From contig CAIYVZ010000102.1 in assembly GCA_903929755.1 (NCBI GenBank), positions 1-39,264 on the forward strand: a stretch of 39,264 bases of DNA, given 5' to 3'. Positions 7,717 through 15,930 of this stretch are shown one piece after another (within the stretch, counting starts at the first letter, position 1; each line of letters begins with the position of its first letter). The stretch comes from an uncultured Acidobacteriia bacterium. Its GTDB lineage: Bacteria > Acidobacteriota > Terriglobia > Bryobacterales > Bryobacteraceae. The notes under the pieces are model-generated. The model was not told where the DNA came from. It made no database searches and was given only the letters and a program-made list of their open reading frames with translations. Made by a program: the position numbers and the translations under genes.

Positions 7717-7745
7717 TTGCGGACAATGATAACCCTGCCTATAAT
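7717..7745 (+). promoter_or_regulatory. Putative promoter of rpoN
   Basis: TATAAT (7740-7745) is a perfect -10, with TTGCGG (7717-7722) 17 bases before it. The predicted transcription start is about 7752, which coincides with a GTG codon in the rpoN frame. If real, the transcript would be leaderless or nearly so. The -35 match is weak. Confidence 0.4.
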
Positions 7746-7757
7746 TGAGGCGTGAGC

Positions 7758-9314
7758 ATGCTGGGACCAAGATTGCAGATGAAGGTGGCGCAGAAGCAGA
7801 TTCTGACGCCCGGACTCGTGCAGATGGTTACCATCCTTCAGCTGAACCGTTTGGAGCTGAAGGAAATGATCAACCAGGAGATGGTCAACAACCCGGTTCT
7901 GGAAGAAAGTCTGGACGGGACGCAGGAGATTTCGCCCGAAGAACTGCAGCCGCTGCTGGAAGCGGAGCGCTCGGCGGAACCTGCGGATCGCGAAATGCTG
8001 GAAGCGGCCAACATCCAGCTGGAATCGGAATCGCGCGAAGTGGTGGATGGGGCGGCTATCCCTTCAAGCGAGATGTCATCGGATACTCCGGAGGCCACAG
8101 AGCCGAGCGAGACCACCTCGACGGATCCGTTCGACGAGATCGATTTCGGGTCGTTTTTCGACGACTATCTGGACCCGGGGTACAAGTCGCCAGCCGCGGA
8201 ACCTTCGGAAAAACCATCGTTCGAAACGTTTCTTTCGCAGCCGCAGACTCTGCCGGACTACCTGCGCTCGCAGTTAAGTCTGGTGATTCTGGACGAAGAC
8301 GTTCGTGATGCCGCGGAAACGATCATCGGCAATCTGGACGAAGACGGGTACCTGATCGCTTCCATGGAAGAGATGGCCGAGCAGGGTGGTTACAGCATGC
8401 CGGTTCTGGCGGCGGCGCTGAAGGCCGCGCAGGGTTTGGACCCGGCCGGCATTGCGGCTCGCGATCTGCGGGAATGCCTGCTGCTGCAGATTGAAAGCAA
8501 GAATGGCCGGGGCGGGTTGGCGTGGCAGATTGTTTCCGACCATATGCGCCAGCTGGAGATGCGTCAGTTTAAAGAACTGGCGAAGATTCTGGGGCGGCCG
8601 CAGGCACATATCGATATTGCGGTTTCCATGATTCGCCATCTGGATCCGAGGCCGGGTATGCGGTTTTCGGGCCCCGGCGAGCGGGCAATTGAGCCCGATG
8701 TTTACTTCATTCAGGACGGCGCCGATTTCGTGATCCAGATGAATGACGACGACGTGCCTCAGCTTCGTCTGAATGCGGATTACCGGAAGATGCTGGACCG
8801 GGAACAGGGCGCTACGAAGGATGTCCGCGAATATGTGCGGGATCGTTACACGTCAGCTATTCAGTTGATGAAGAGCATTGAACAGCGCAAGCAGACGATT
8901 CTGCGGGTTTGCGAGGCGATCCGGCGCAGGCAAGGTGAGTTTCTTGCCCAGGGCATCGATTCTCTGTTGCCGATGATGATTAAGGACGTGGCGGAGGAAG
9001 TGGGCGTGCACCCTTCCACGGTGAGCCGCGCGGTGGCCAACAAGTACGCGCACACGCCGCACGGTGTTTATGAACTGCGGTATTTCTTCTCTGAAGCTGT
9101 ACAGGGGCCCGCTGGCGGCGAGACGCCGCTGCTGCTGCTGAAGCGCAAGGTGAAGAAAATGATTGAGGAAGAGGACAAGAAGCATCCTTTGACCGACGAT
9201 CAGATTACCGCGAAGCTTTTGGATGACGGGATTGAGGTGACACGGCGCACGGTGGCAAAATATCGGGAGGATTTGAAGATCCCTTCCACACACCAGCGCC
9301 GCGTCCGGGACTAG
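7758..9314 (+). CDS. rpoN: RNA polymerase sigma-54 factor RpoN
   Basis: Encodes about 518 residues. Region I (LGPRLQMKVAQKQILTPGLVQMVTILQL, residues 2-29) is the activator-responsive part. An acidic, Ser/Glu-rich linker follows (about 45-155), then the core-binding domain and the helix-turn-helix (KDVAEEVGVHPSTVSRAVANKY). The RpoN box near the end reads TRRTVAKYRE. It directs RNA polymerase to -24/-12 promoters and needs AAA+ enhancer-binding proteins, none of which is in this window. ATG 7758 is chosen because GAGG lies 7 bases upstream; GTG 7752 is the alternative and sits where the TATAAT box predicts the transcript start. hpf and rapZ follow on the same strand, an order common around rpoN. 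Confidence 0.97.
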   Translation: MLGPRLQMKVAQKQILTPGLVQMVTILQLNRLELKEMINQEMVNNPVLEESLDGTQEISPEELQPLLEAERSAEPADREMLEAANIQLESESREVVDGAAIPSSEMSSDTPEATEPSETTSTDPFDEIDFGSFFDDYLDPGYKSPAAEPSEKPSFETFLSQPQTLPDYLRSQLSLVILDEDVRDAAETIIGNLDEDGYLIASMEEMAEQGGYSMPVLAAALKAAQGLDPAGIAARDLRECLLLQIESKNGRGGLAWQIVSDHMRQLEMRQFKELAKILGRPQAHIDIAVSMIRHLDPRPGMRFSGPGERAIEPDVYFIQDGADFVIQMNDDDVPQLRLNADYRKMLDREQGATKDVREYVRDRYTSAIQLMKSIEQRKQTILRVCEAIRRRQGEFLAQGIDSLLPMMIKDVAEEVGVHPSTVSRAVANKYAHTPHGVYELRYFFSEAVQGPAGGETPLLLLKRKVKKMIEEEDKKHPLTDDQITAKLLDDGIEVTRRTVAKYREDLKIPSTHQRRVRD

Positions 9315-9334
9315 AGGGTCCCGAAAAACAAGCT

Positions 9335-9697
9335 ATGACAGTAACCTATGCAGGACTTCCGGTGTCCCTCTCGGTTGAGCAGACACAGAAACTGGACCAT
9401 GAGTTCCAGAAGACGGGCAAGTTGCTCGATAACGGCAAGAGCGAAGTGGGAATACATGTGTTCATCTCCCAGGAGCGGCATCTGCATATTGCCGAAGCCA
9501 CGGCGCATGTCCACCACCACGATTTGGCGGGAAAGGGCACTGGTGACGATATCTTCGCGGCAATTCATCAGGCGGCGGTTAAGCTGGAGTCTCAGGCAAT
9601 TCGTCTGAAAGAAAAGTGGCGGGACGAGAAACGTGGCACAAGAGCAGTCGGCTCCGAAGAAATCAGCGGTGAAGAAAGCGTCAGCAAAGTCGGCTAA
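9335..9697 (+). CDS. hpf: Ribosome hibernation-promoting factor / RaiA family
   Basis: Encodes 120 residues, a short-form HPF/YfiA. The beta-alpha-beta-beta-beta-alpha fold is visible: VTYAGLPVSLSVEQTQKLDHEF, then SEVGIHVFISQERHLHIAEATAHVHHHDLAGKG, then DIFAAIHQAAVKLESQAIRLKEKW. These proteins bind the 30S decoding site in stationary phase and either dimerise or silence ribosomes. It lacks the long C-terminal dimerisation domain of long-form HPF. It lies 20 bp after rpoN, consistent with one operon. Its last 65 bases overlap the start of rapZ in another frame, and its C-terminal tail (about residues 95-120) reads as unconserved sequence imposed by that overlap. Confidence 0.9.
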   Translation: MTVTYAGLPVSLSVEQTQKLDHEFQKTGKLLDNGKSEVGIHVFISQERHLHIAEATAHVHHHDLAGKGTGDDIFAAIHQAAVKLESQAIRLKEKWRDEKRGTRAVGSEEISGEESVSKVG

Positions 9698-10583
9698 ATT
9701 GCCGGCTAAAAAGCCAGCTCCTCCGTCGGAGCTGGTGGTGATTACCGGCATGAGTGGTTCCGGCAAGGGGTCGGTACTGCGGGCGCTGGAGGATATTGGG
9801 TACCACGCGGTAGACAATCTGCCGGTGGACCTGCTTCCAAAATTCGCGGAACTGGCGAGTGACTCGGCGTCCGGGCGGCGGGCTGCTTTGGTAGTGGACG
9901 CGCGCGACGCGGCGGGGCTGAAGAAACTTCCGGCTATGCTGCGGAAGATTCGGGCGATGCTGCCGGTGCGTCTGGTGTTTCTGGAAGCCGCGAACGAAGC
10001 GCTGATGCGGCGCTTTAGTGAGACACGGCGACCCCATCCTCTGGGGGGCGGTGAACAGCCGATCTCCCAGAGTATAGAGCTGGAACGGGCGCTGCTGAAG
10101 CGGGTGAGCGGCCTGGCGGATCTAACGATTGATACGTCGAAGTTCAACGTGCACGAATTGCGGGATTTCATCCGGCAAAAGTTCTCCGCTGAAGGCGACC
10201 AGGGGAAGATTCTGGTCTATGTGACGAGTTTTGGTTTCCGGCATGGCCTGCCGCCGGATTGCGATCTCGTTTTTGATGTGCGGTTCTTGCCGAACCCGAA
10301 CTATATTCCGAAGTTCAAGCCTCTGACAGGGCGGAATCCCGCAGTGGCTCGTTATATTCGATCATTTCCGCAGACGGCGGAGTTTATCCGCAGAATCTCG
10401 GAGTTGCTGGTGTACCTGCTGCCCCACTACGTGCGGGAAGGCAAGAGCTACCTGACCATTGGGATTGGATGTACCGGCGGGCACCACCGCTCGGTGATGA
10501 TCGCCGATGACATCCGAAAGAATATTTCGTTGGCGGGTTTCCAGGCGAGGGTAACGCACCGGGATATTGAGAAGCCAGTTTAG
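9633..10583 (+). CDS. rapZ: RNase adapter RapZ (YvcJ) family nucleotide-binding protein
   Basis: Encodes 316 residues from GTG 9633, with GGGACGAG upstream. A Walker A motif GMSGSGKGS is at residues 39-47. The family core follows: GYHAVDNLPVDLLPKF, VFLEAANEALMRRFSETRRPHPL, and the C-terminal domain with SFGFRHGLPPDCDLVFDVRFLPNP and GCTGGHHRSV. It ends THRDIEKPV, as the family does. In enterobacteria RapZ guides RNase E to GlmZ and senses glucosamine-6-phosphate; in other groups the role is less clear. The first 30 residues are a Lys/Ala-rich tail absent from the usual family start, and they lie in the overlap with hpf. An internal start nearer residue 33 cannot be excluded, but no ATG is placed there. 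Confidence 0.94.
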   Translation: MAQEQSAPKKSAVKKASAKSAKLPAKKPAPPSELVVITGMSGSGKGSVLRALEDIGYHAVDNLPVDLLPKFAELASDSASGRRAALVVDARDAAGLKKLPAMLRKIRAMLPVRLVFLEAANEALMRRFSETRRPHPLGGGEQPISQSIELERALLKRVSGLADLTIDTSKFNVHELRDFIRQKFSAEGDQGKILVYVTSFGFRHGLPPDCDLVFDVRFLPNPNYIPKFKPLTGRNPAVARYIRSFPQTAEFIRRISELLVYLLPHYVREGKSYLTIGIGCTGGHHRSVMIADDIRKNISLAGFQARVTHRDIEKPV

Positions 10584-10586
10584 CTC

Positions 10587-10693
10587 CGTCCGCCAGGTGC
10601 CAACCCACGGCTCTGTCGCCGGGTCCTTCGCTCCGATGGCTTGATCGTGCCCCTTCTCCCCACGCGCGGAGTTCGGTAGAGCGGTGGCGGACG
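10587..10693. repeat. Long-spaced inverted repeat in the gap between rapZ and the isomerase-like gene
   Basis: CGTCCGCCA (10587-10595) is repeated exactly in inverted form as TGGCGGACG (10685-10693), with 89 bases between. Inside are CTCCG and CGGAG pieces that could form a nested stem. The two flanking genes converge here, so it may work as a bidirectional terminator or be a small interspersed element. There is no U-tract. Confidence 0.3.
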
Positions 10694-10703
10694 AAAGGTT
10701 TTC

Positions 10704-11810
10704 TTACGCCTTTTTCCAGTTGACGCCGATGCCGAATTCCTTCTGGGCGTAGGCGATGCTGCGTTGCAGGTCGTCGCGCTGTTGTTCTTTGAGCGCTTCG
10801 ATGTACGGGGCGGGCTTCACGCCGGGGGAATCTTCGATGATCATGGAGCCCATGTAGGGGTGGCCCTTTTTGGCCAGTTCGGAGAAGCGGGCGAAGTCTC
10901 TCGCGGGCATCTTGGAGAAGCGGCTCCACCATTCCTGTTCGTTGTAGGGCAGGATTTGGGGCGGGCGTCCGGTGATGATTTCCAACTGCAGGAGCGCCTT
11001 GGGGCAGACCTTCTGGTACAGGGTCAGGAACGCGGTCCAGTCGATGACTCCGTCTCCGAAAGCAACCCACTGGGCGGCGGCTCCGCGGGGGTGTTCGAAG
11101 ACGACGGAATCGCGGATGTGGGTGGTGACAGCGTAGGGTCCAAGAACCTCCAGCGTGAGCAGGGGGTCTTCCATGACGGAGACGGGGTTGCCGGTGTCGA
11201 GGCAGGAAGCGACGGTATCGCGGCCACTTTGCTCAATGATGGTGCGGGTTTCGGGCGCAGTCAGGTCGCCGTGGTTCTCGATGGCGATTTTGATGTTCTG
11301 GTCCTGGAATTCGGCTTTCACGGAGCGGAAGGTCTGGATGACGTTGTCCATCATCTCTTCCACGGGGCGGCCGGTGCGGCGGTCGTCAACGCCCCCCATG
11401 ACGCAGCGCATGGATTTGGCGCCGACGGCTTTGGCGATGTGGAGGCCCTCGAGCATTTCCTCTTTTGGCGTCTTGCCTCGCGCTTTCCAGCCTTTGGCGA
11501 GGGGGCAGATGCAGCCGATACCGGCGTCGAGTTCAATGTTGAGCTTCGCGGCGTGGGCTTTTACCTGCGCGAGGTGGGCGGGTTCGATGCTGGCGTAATC
11601 GACCGACTCGGAGATCTGCATACAATCGACCTTCATGGAGGCGGCGAAATCCAGCAACTGGATATCCTTCCACTTGAAGGCGCGGACGGAGTAGGTGTCG
11701 AAGCCGAGTTTGATGCCGTCGCCGAGACGGGCTCTCGCCACCTGGGCTTTTAGCGCGGCTTGCGCGAGCGCGGCACCAGCCGCCGTCTGGATAAAGTTTC
11801 GCCGGTTCAT
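10704..11810 (-). CDS. Tat-exported sugar phosphate isomerase/epimerase-like TIM-barrel protein
   Basis: Encodes 368 residues. The N-terminus MNRRNFIQTAAGAALAQAAL is a twin-arginine signal. The rest is a xylose isomerase-like (AP endonuclease family 2) TIM barrel. The metal-site residues are recognisable: IAIENHGDL (Glu, His), SCLDTGNP (Asp), TTHIRDS (His) and LLQLEIITGRPP (Glu). Tat export fits a protein that binds its metal before transport. Proteins of this kind in Acidobacteriota and Planctomycetota are usually linked to sugar or inositol catabolism; the substrate is not evident. ATG 11810 is only 50 bp from the fur start, and the intergenic region carries an inverted repeat. Confidence 0.85.
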   Translation of the reverse strand: MNRRNFIQTAAGAALAQAALKAQVARARLGDGIKLGFDTYSVRAFKWKDIQLLDFAASMKVDCMQISESVDYASIEPAHLAQVKAHAAKLNIELDAGIGCICPLAKGWKARGKTPKEEMLEGLHIAKAVGAKSMRCVMGGVDDRRTGRPVEEMMDNVIQTFRSVKAEFQDQNIKIAIENHGDLTAPETRTIIEQSGRDTVASCLDTGNPVSVMEDPLLTLEVLGPYAVTTHIRDSVVFEHPRGAAAQWVAFGDGVIDWTAFLTLYQKVCPKALLQLEIITGRPPQILPYNEQEWWSRFSKMPARDFARFSELAKKGHPYMGSMIIEDSPGVKPAPYIEALKEQQRDDLQRSIAYAQKEFGIGVNWKKA

Positions 11811-11821
11811 TGTGTCTTTGT

Positions 11822-11839
11822 ACCATGTTGACGCATGGT
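11822..11839. promoter_or_regulatory. 18-bp inverted repeat between the isomerase-like gene and fur (possible operator)
   Basis: ACCATG-TTGACG-CATGGT has perfect 6-base arms and a 6-base spacer. The spacer TTGACG also resembles a -35 element for fur. It is 12 bases before the divergent gene and 22 bases before the fur start, where an autoregulatory operator would be expected. It does not match the classic Fur box. Confidence 0.35.
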
Positions 11840-11860
11840 TGCCCTAAACTGGGGAGGAAG

Positions 11861-12439
11861 ATGCCTGCCGCAAGAAAGAACACCACGGGGCCCGGATCGT
11901 CGGAAGACACACTTTCCGGGCGAGGCGTGCGGTTCACGCGACAGCGGAAAATTCTGCTGGACCTGATCGATAAGACGGGTGACCACCTGGATGCGGAACG
12001 CCTGTACCAGATGGCGAAGGCGACGGACCCGAAGCTGAACCGGGTCACCGTGTACCGGACGCTCAAGTTATTGAAAGAGGGCGGTCTGGTGGACGAGCTG
12101 GACCTGATGCACCAGGCCGGCGAACAGCACTTTTACGAAACGCGACGCAAGCAGGAGCATGCCCACGTGATTTGCCTTGGCTGTGGCAAGGTGGAAGAAT
12201 TCTTCGGGGAACCGCTGCAAAAGCTGCGGCGCCAGATTGAGTCGCACTTCGGTTTTCAAATTCTGCTGGCGCGGACGGAGGTGGGGGGCTATTGTTCCCA
12301 CTGCCAGGTGATGCGGGCGCGGGAAATGCGGGAGGCGGCGGAGGCTCTGGCGATTCTTGTTGTGCCGGAGAAGTCGCCGAAGAAGACGCCTAATAAGAAG
12401 ACTCGGGTACCACTCAAGGCGCGGACCGCGAAGAAATGA
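11861..12439 (+). CDS. Fur-family metal/peroxide-responsive transcriptional regulator
   Basis: Encodes about 192 residues from ATG 11861, which has GGGGAGG 3 bases upstream; earlier in-frame codons lack a site. The winged helix holds RFTRQRKILLDLI and NRVTVYRTLKLLKEGGLVDEL. The C-terminal metal domain has HAHVICLGCGKVEEF and a second Cys pair, YCSHC, which together make the four-Cys structural zinc site of Fur/PerR/Zur proteins. The protein ends in a Lys/Arg-rich tail of about 30 residues (EKSPKKTPNKKTR) beyond the usual end. Which metal it senses cannot be told. Its stop overlaps the next start (ATGA), so regulator and phosphatase are probably translated together. Confidence 0.92.
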   Translation: MPAARKNTTGPGSSEDTLSGRGVRFTRQRKILLDLIDKTGDHLDAERLYQMAKATDPKLNRVTVYRTLKLLKEGGLVDELDLMHQAGEQHFYETRRKQEHAHVICLGCGKVEEFFGEPLQKLRRQIESHFGFQILLARTEVGGYCSHCQVMRAREMREAAEALAILVVPEKSPKKTPNKKTRVPLKARTAKK

Positions 12440-14133
12440 CTTCCGGCAGCGGCGTGATGCTGGTGGTGGAGGATGCGAACCACCGCCGAACCAATGTGGA
12501 TCTGCGGACTTTTCCGTTTCTTATCGGACGCGGTCCTGAGAACCATTTGATTCTGCGAGACAGCCGCGTATCGCGGAACCACGCGCGCATTGTGCATCTG
12601 GAAGGCGGGTGCGTGCTGGAAGATTTGGGCAGCCGGCACGGGGTTTGGGTAAACGGGGCAAGGATTGGGCGGCAGGCCTCCCTCCATGGCGGCGAGAAGA
12701 TCGAGTTCGGGGTTGCCGACGGGTACCAGGTTCACTTTGTCCGGACGGCTGCGGAACTGCGAAAGCTGATTGAGGCTCCCACGGTTGGGGTTGCCGACGG
12801 CGGCGACACTGGCACCGTGATTCAGGGTACGGCGAACCTGGAAAAGCTGCGGGCTGTGCTGGAAGTGGCGCGGTCTCTGCAGGATTCGTTCTCGGTTGAC
12901 GACGTGCTGCATACCGTGGTGGATGCCGCGCTGGCGGTGACCGGGGCCGAACGCGGTTTTCTGCTGCTGTTCGGGGCGGGCGGGCAAGGCACGGAACTCG
13001 AAGTCCGCAGCGCCCGGGCCAGAGGCGGTGGTTTCCTCAGCGGCGACGAGCTTCGGGTACCTCGCCAACTGATTCAGCGCGCCCTCGAAAGCCGCCGGGA
13101 TCTGTTCACCATGCAGTTTGATCCGGCGGCCCTGGATGAGCGGTCGCCCGGGAATACCATCGCCCTGCTGGAACTGCGCAGCATTTGTTGCGTGCCGTTG
13201 TTGCGCCTCAACATTGGCCGGGGCGAGAGTACGCAACTATTGGGCGCGGGGCGGTCGAGTGCGGGCGTCCTGTACATGGATTCGCGGCTGTCGAAGGTCG
13301 ATCTGGCCGGGGGCAATCGCGAACTGCTGCAGACGCTGGCGATTGAGGTTTCCACCGTCCTTGAAAACGCCCGGCTGCTGGAACAGCAGCGGCTGAAGCA
13401 GAAGATTGAAGAGGAACTGGAACTGGCGCGCGGGATCCAGCAGAGTTTGTTGCCCCGGCGGTTGCCGGAAGAGGGTTGGTTCCGGGCGTGCGGGTCGAGC
13501 CAGGCTTCGCACGAAGTGGGGGGCGACTACTACGACGTGATGGCTCCTGCTGCCGATTTGCGGACCGTGGTGATCGCGGACGTGGCCGGGAAGGGTGTGA
13601 GTTCGGCGCTGCTGGCCAGCTTCCTGCAGGGCGTGTTCCTGGGCGCTGCGGGGGGGCTGGAGATTCCGGAAGTTCTGTCGCGGATAAATACCTTCATGAC
13701 GGAGCGCGGGGAGCATGGCAAGTACGCCACTTTGTTCTACGCCGATATTCGGGAAGCGGGGCAGATGACGTGGTCGAACGCCGGCCACTGTTCTCCGCTG
13801 TTGGTTCGGGCGGAGGGGACGGTGGAGGTTCTGCGGGCAACGTCGATGCCAGTCGGCATGATTCCGGACGCGCTGTTCGCGGCGGAGACGCTGCAGTTGC
13901 TGCCGGGGGACCGGCTGATTCTATACACGGACGGCGTGACGGAAGCCCAAAACCGTGCCGGAGATTTCTTCGGCAAGACCCGGTTGCGGGAAGCGGTTCA
14001 GGCCGCTCTTGCCTTAGATTGCGCACGCATGCATGATGCCGTGCAGGCTGCGATCAGTGAGTTTACTGGCGGCGAGGAGCAGTCTGACGACGTGACACTG
14101 GTGGTGCTGGAGTTTGCGGGGGCGCGTTCCTGA
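12436..14133 (+). CDS. FHA-GAF-PP2C (RsbU/SpoIIE-type) serine phosphatase
   Basis: Encodes 565 residues in three parts. The FHA domain (about 8-105) has the phosphothreonine-binding pattern IGRGPENHLIL and SRVSRNHARI. A GAF domain (about 140-310) contains FSVDDVLHTVVDAALAVTGAERGFLLLF. A coiled linker leads to the PPM/SpoIIE phosphatase (about 335-562): ARGIQQSLLPRRLP, VGGDYYDV, IADVAGKG, WSNAGHCSPLL, LYTDGVTEA and SDDVTLVVLEF, with the metal-binding Asp residues present. Such enzymes dephosphorylate anti-anti-sigma or similar proteins in partner-switching pathways. The combination suggests input from a phosphorylated partner (FHA) and a small ligand (GAF). It overlaps fur by 4 bases. No anti-sigma or STAS gene is nearby. 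Confidence 0.93.
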   Translation: MTSGSGVMLVVEDANHRRTNVDLRTFPFLIGRGPENHLILRDSRVSRNHARIVHLEGGCVLEDLGSRHGVWVNGARIGRQASLHGGEKIEFGVADGYQVHFVRTAAELRKLIEAPTVGVADGGDTGTVIQGTANLEKLRAVLEVARSLQDSFSVDDVLHTVVDAALAVTGAERGFLLLFGAGGQGTELEVRSARARGGGFLSGDELRVPRQLIQRALESRRDLFTMQFDPAALDERSPGNTIALLELRSICCVPLLRLNIGRGESTQLLGAGRSSAGVLYMDSRLSKVDLAGGNRELLQTLAIEVSTVLENARLLEQQRLKQKIEEELELARGIQQSLLPRRLPEEGWFRACGSSQASHEVGGDYYDVMAPAADLRTVVIADVAGKGVSSALLASFLQGVFLGAAGGLEIPEVLSRINTFMTERGEHGKYATLFYADIREAGQMTWSNAGHCSPLLVRAEGTVEVLRATSMPVGMIPDALFAAETLQLLPGDRLILYTDGVTEAQNRAGDFFGKTRLREAVQAALALDCARMHDAVQAAISEFTGGEEQSDDVTLVVLEFAGARS

Positions 14134-14151
14134 AGAGTATTCTCGGGCTAA

Positions 14152-15930
14152 CTACAACTTATCCACGATCACGCCCAGGGGATTTATCGTGCCGGGAGTC
14201 GGGATAAGGTCGAGCGCAAGTTTTTCACCCTTGAGGCGCTGGTAGACGGCGCGGAGGGCAAAATCTCCGGGGGGCGTGGTTTTCATGATTTGTTCCCATA
14301 GAGGCAGGGCTTCCGTGCGTTTGCCGTCCAGAATCAACGCGTAGCCGAGAGCGAGACTGCGGAGATTCGCGAGCGCCGGGCCCGGGATGATGCGATCTGC
14401 GCGGGCTGACCATTCCGCTGCCGGGGCGGAAGGGAGGACGACGAACTGGATGATGGCCCCGAGGGCACTTCGGGGGGGGGCGGCCGCTTTGGCGTCGCGG
14501 ACAGCAGCTTCGCGGTCCTTTGCAAGCAGATCCCACACGGTAAGGACTTGGTAGTAAGCGCTTTGGGAATCCACTTTGTCCAGCTTCAGCACTTCCTGGC
14601 GGACCAGGGCGATGGCCTGTTTTTCCCGGCCGGTTCGATAGAGCCACTCGCCCTCCATGAGGCCCAGGTTGGGGGAACCCTGCTTTTCCAGCAGCGCCCG
14701 ATATTGGCCGAAGAGTTTTTCAGATGCGGGCTTGTCGCCGGCGCGGTATTTCGCCCAGGCAGCTTTGTAAACACTGGTTCCGTTCTGGAAGGTCGGCGCT
14801 TTGGCGACGGATGCAAGATAGCTGGTGGCGGCCTCAGGATAGTGGCGGTACAGGAGGTGAATGTCGCCGGTGGAATCGTCGGAGTTCGGGTCCAGGGGCC
14901 GAATTCTGGTGTATTCGCGCATGGCGGCGAGGGCTCCGGGGTAATCGCCGGCCCAGGCACGGTTGTACCCGAGTTGATTCCAGACATCCGAGTCGTCAGG
15001 CAGCGAGGCGGATAATTTCTTCCAGAGCTCGGCGGCTTCCGCGTACTGGCCGGAGGTGGAACGGGTTTGGGCGAGTTGTCGGAGCAGGGGCGTGTCGCCG
15101 GGGCTGGCTTCGATGATCTCGGTCAGGGCGGCCACCTGGCCAGGCTGATCCCCGGCGAGTTGTGCTTTGTCCAGCTTTAACGTGGCGGTGGTGAGTTTAT
15201 CCAGCTTTCTGGTAAGCGCCTCGTCAATCAGGCGCGAGGCCTCCACGCGGTCGCCGCGCGCGCTGGCCATGTGTTCCAGGGCGATCCAGGGTGGGCCAAA
15301 CGCCGGATCGGCTGCAACAGCCTGGTGAAGGCCTGCCTCGGCGGCGGAAACAGGGCTCTCGAGGGCGGAAATATAGAGGCGCAGCGCGTTAGTATTTCCC
15401 GTCAGGTAGGGCCGCGGGGAGGCGGCGAATTCGCCCGAGAGCCGGGTGAGCGTTTCGAGCGTGGCCGGGCCGCTGACGGAGAATCTCCGAAGCGCTTTAC
15501 CGGTCACGGTGTCCTCTTCTTCTGCGTCGAGGCGAACGCCCGTGGAGGTCCTTACGAAGTACCCGGAAATGAGGTGTTTGGCGCCGGCGAGAATGGCGGC
15601 CGAACGCTGGGTGGAGATCCCGGGGGCACCGGTCGATCGGGAGCCAAGAGCGGACTCATTTCGAGTGAGGGCGGAGGCTGAGATGACGGTGCCTTCCGCA
15701 GCGCCTGACAGCCCGGTGGTGAGAACATCACTGGCGGCGCGGGCAAGCCATTCCAGGGAAGGATCACCGGAAAGATTCTCAAAACGTAAAACCGCTAAAA
15801 CCGAGGGGGGGCCGACAACCTTCTTCGAGCAGGAACCCAGGAAGACCGAACCGCCAAGCAGCAGGCCAAAGCAGAGAGATCTAACTCCGTTGGATTTTAA
15901 GCTTGGTAATCCGGTCAGGCTAAAGGACAC
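14152..15930 (-). CDS. TPR-containing lipoprotein with a FlgO/TolB-like N-terminal domain
   Basis: Encodes 592 residues from GTG 15930 (GGAG 4 bases upstream). The signal ends in a lipobox, VFLGSC, so it is probably a lipoprotein anchored at Cys34. Residues about 43-170 start VLAVLRFENLSGDPSLEWLA, the opening of the FlgO/TolB-like domain often fused to winged-helix or adenylate cyclase proteins. The rest (about 180-590) is a series of TPR-like helices, for example DVWNQLGYNRAWAGDYPGALAAM. The start overlaps the end of the upstream TPR gene by 11 bases. A scaffold role in the envelope is inferred from lipidation, the repeats and the PBP neighbour. Confidence 0.8.
   Translation of the reverse strand: MSFSLTGLPSLKSNGVRSLCFGLLLGGSVFLGSCSKKVVGPPSVLAVLRFENLSGDPSLEWLARAASDVLTTGLSGAAEGTVISASALTRNESALGSRSTGAPGISTQRSAAILAGAKHLISGYFVRTSTGVRLDAEEEDTVTGKALRRFSVSGPATLETLTRLSGEFAASPRPYLTGNTNALRLYISALESPVSAAEAGLHQAVAADPAFGPPWIALEHMASARGDRVEASRLIDEALTRKLDKLTTATLKLDKAQLAGDQPGQVAALTEIIEASPGDTPLLRQLAQTRSTSGQYAEAAELWKKLSASLPDDSDVWNQLGYNRAWAGDYPGALAAMREYTRIRPLDPNSDDSTGDIHLLYRHYPEAATSYLASVAKAPTFQNGTSVYKAAWAKYRAGDKPASEKLFGQYRALLEKQGSPNLGLMEGEWLYRTGREKQAIALVRQEVLKLDKVDSQSAYYQVLTVWDLLAKDREAAVRDAKAAAPPRSALGAIIQFVVLPSAPAAEWSARADRIIPGPALANLRSLALGYALILDGKRTEALPLWEQIMKTTPPGDFALRAVYQRLKGEKLALDLIPTPGTINPLGVIVDKL

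Noticed and set aside
10764-11753. 329-codon open frame on plus opposite the isomerase-like gene
   Set aside because: Gly/Asp-rich shadow with no recognisable fold; the minus frame carries a Tat signal and metal ligands.
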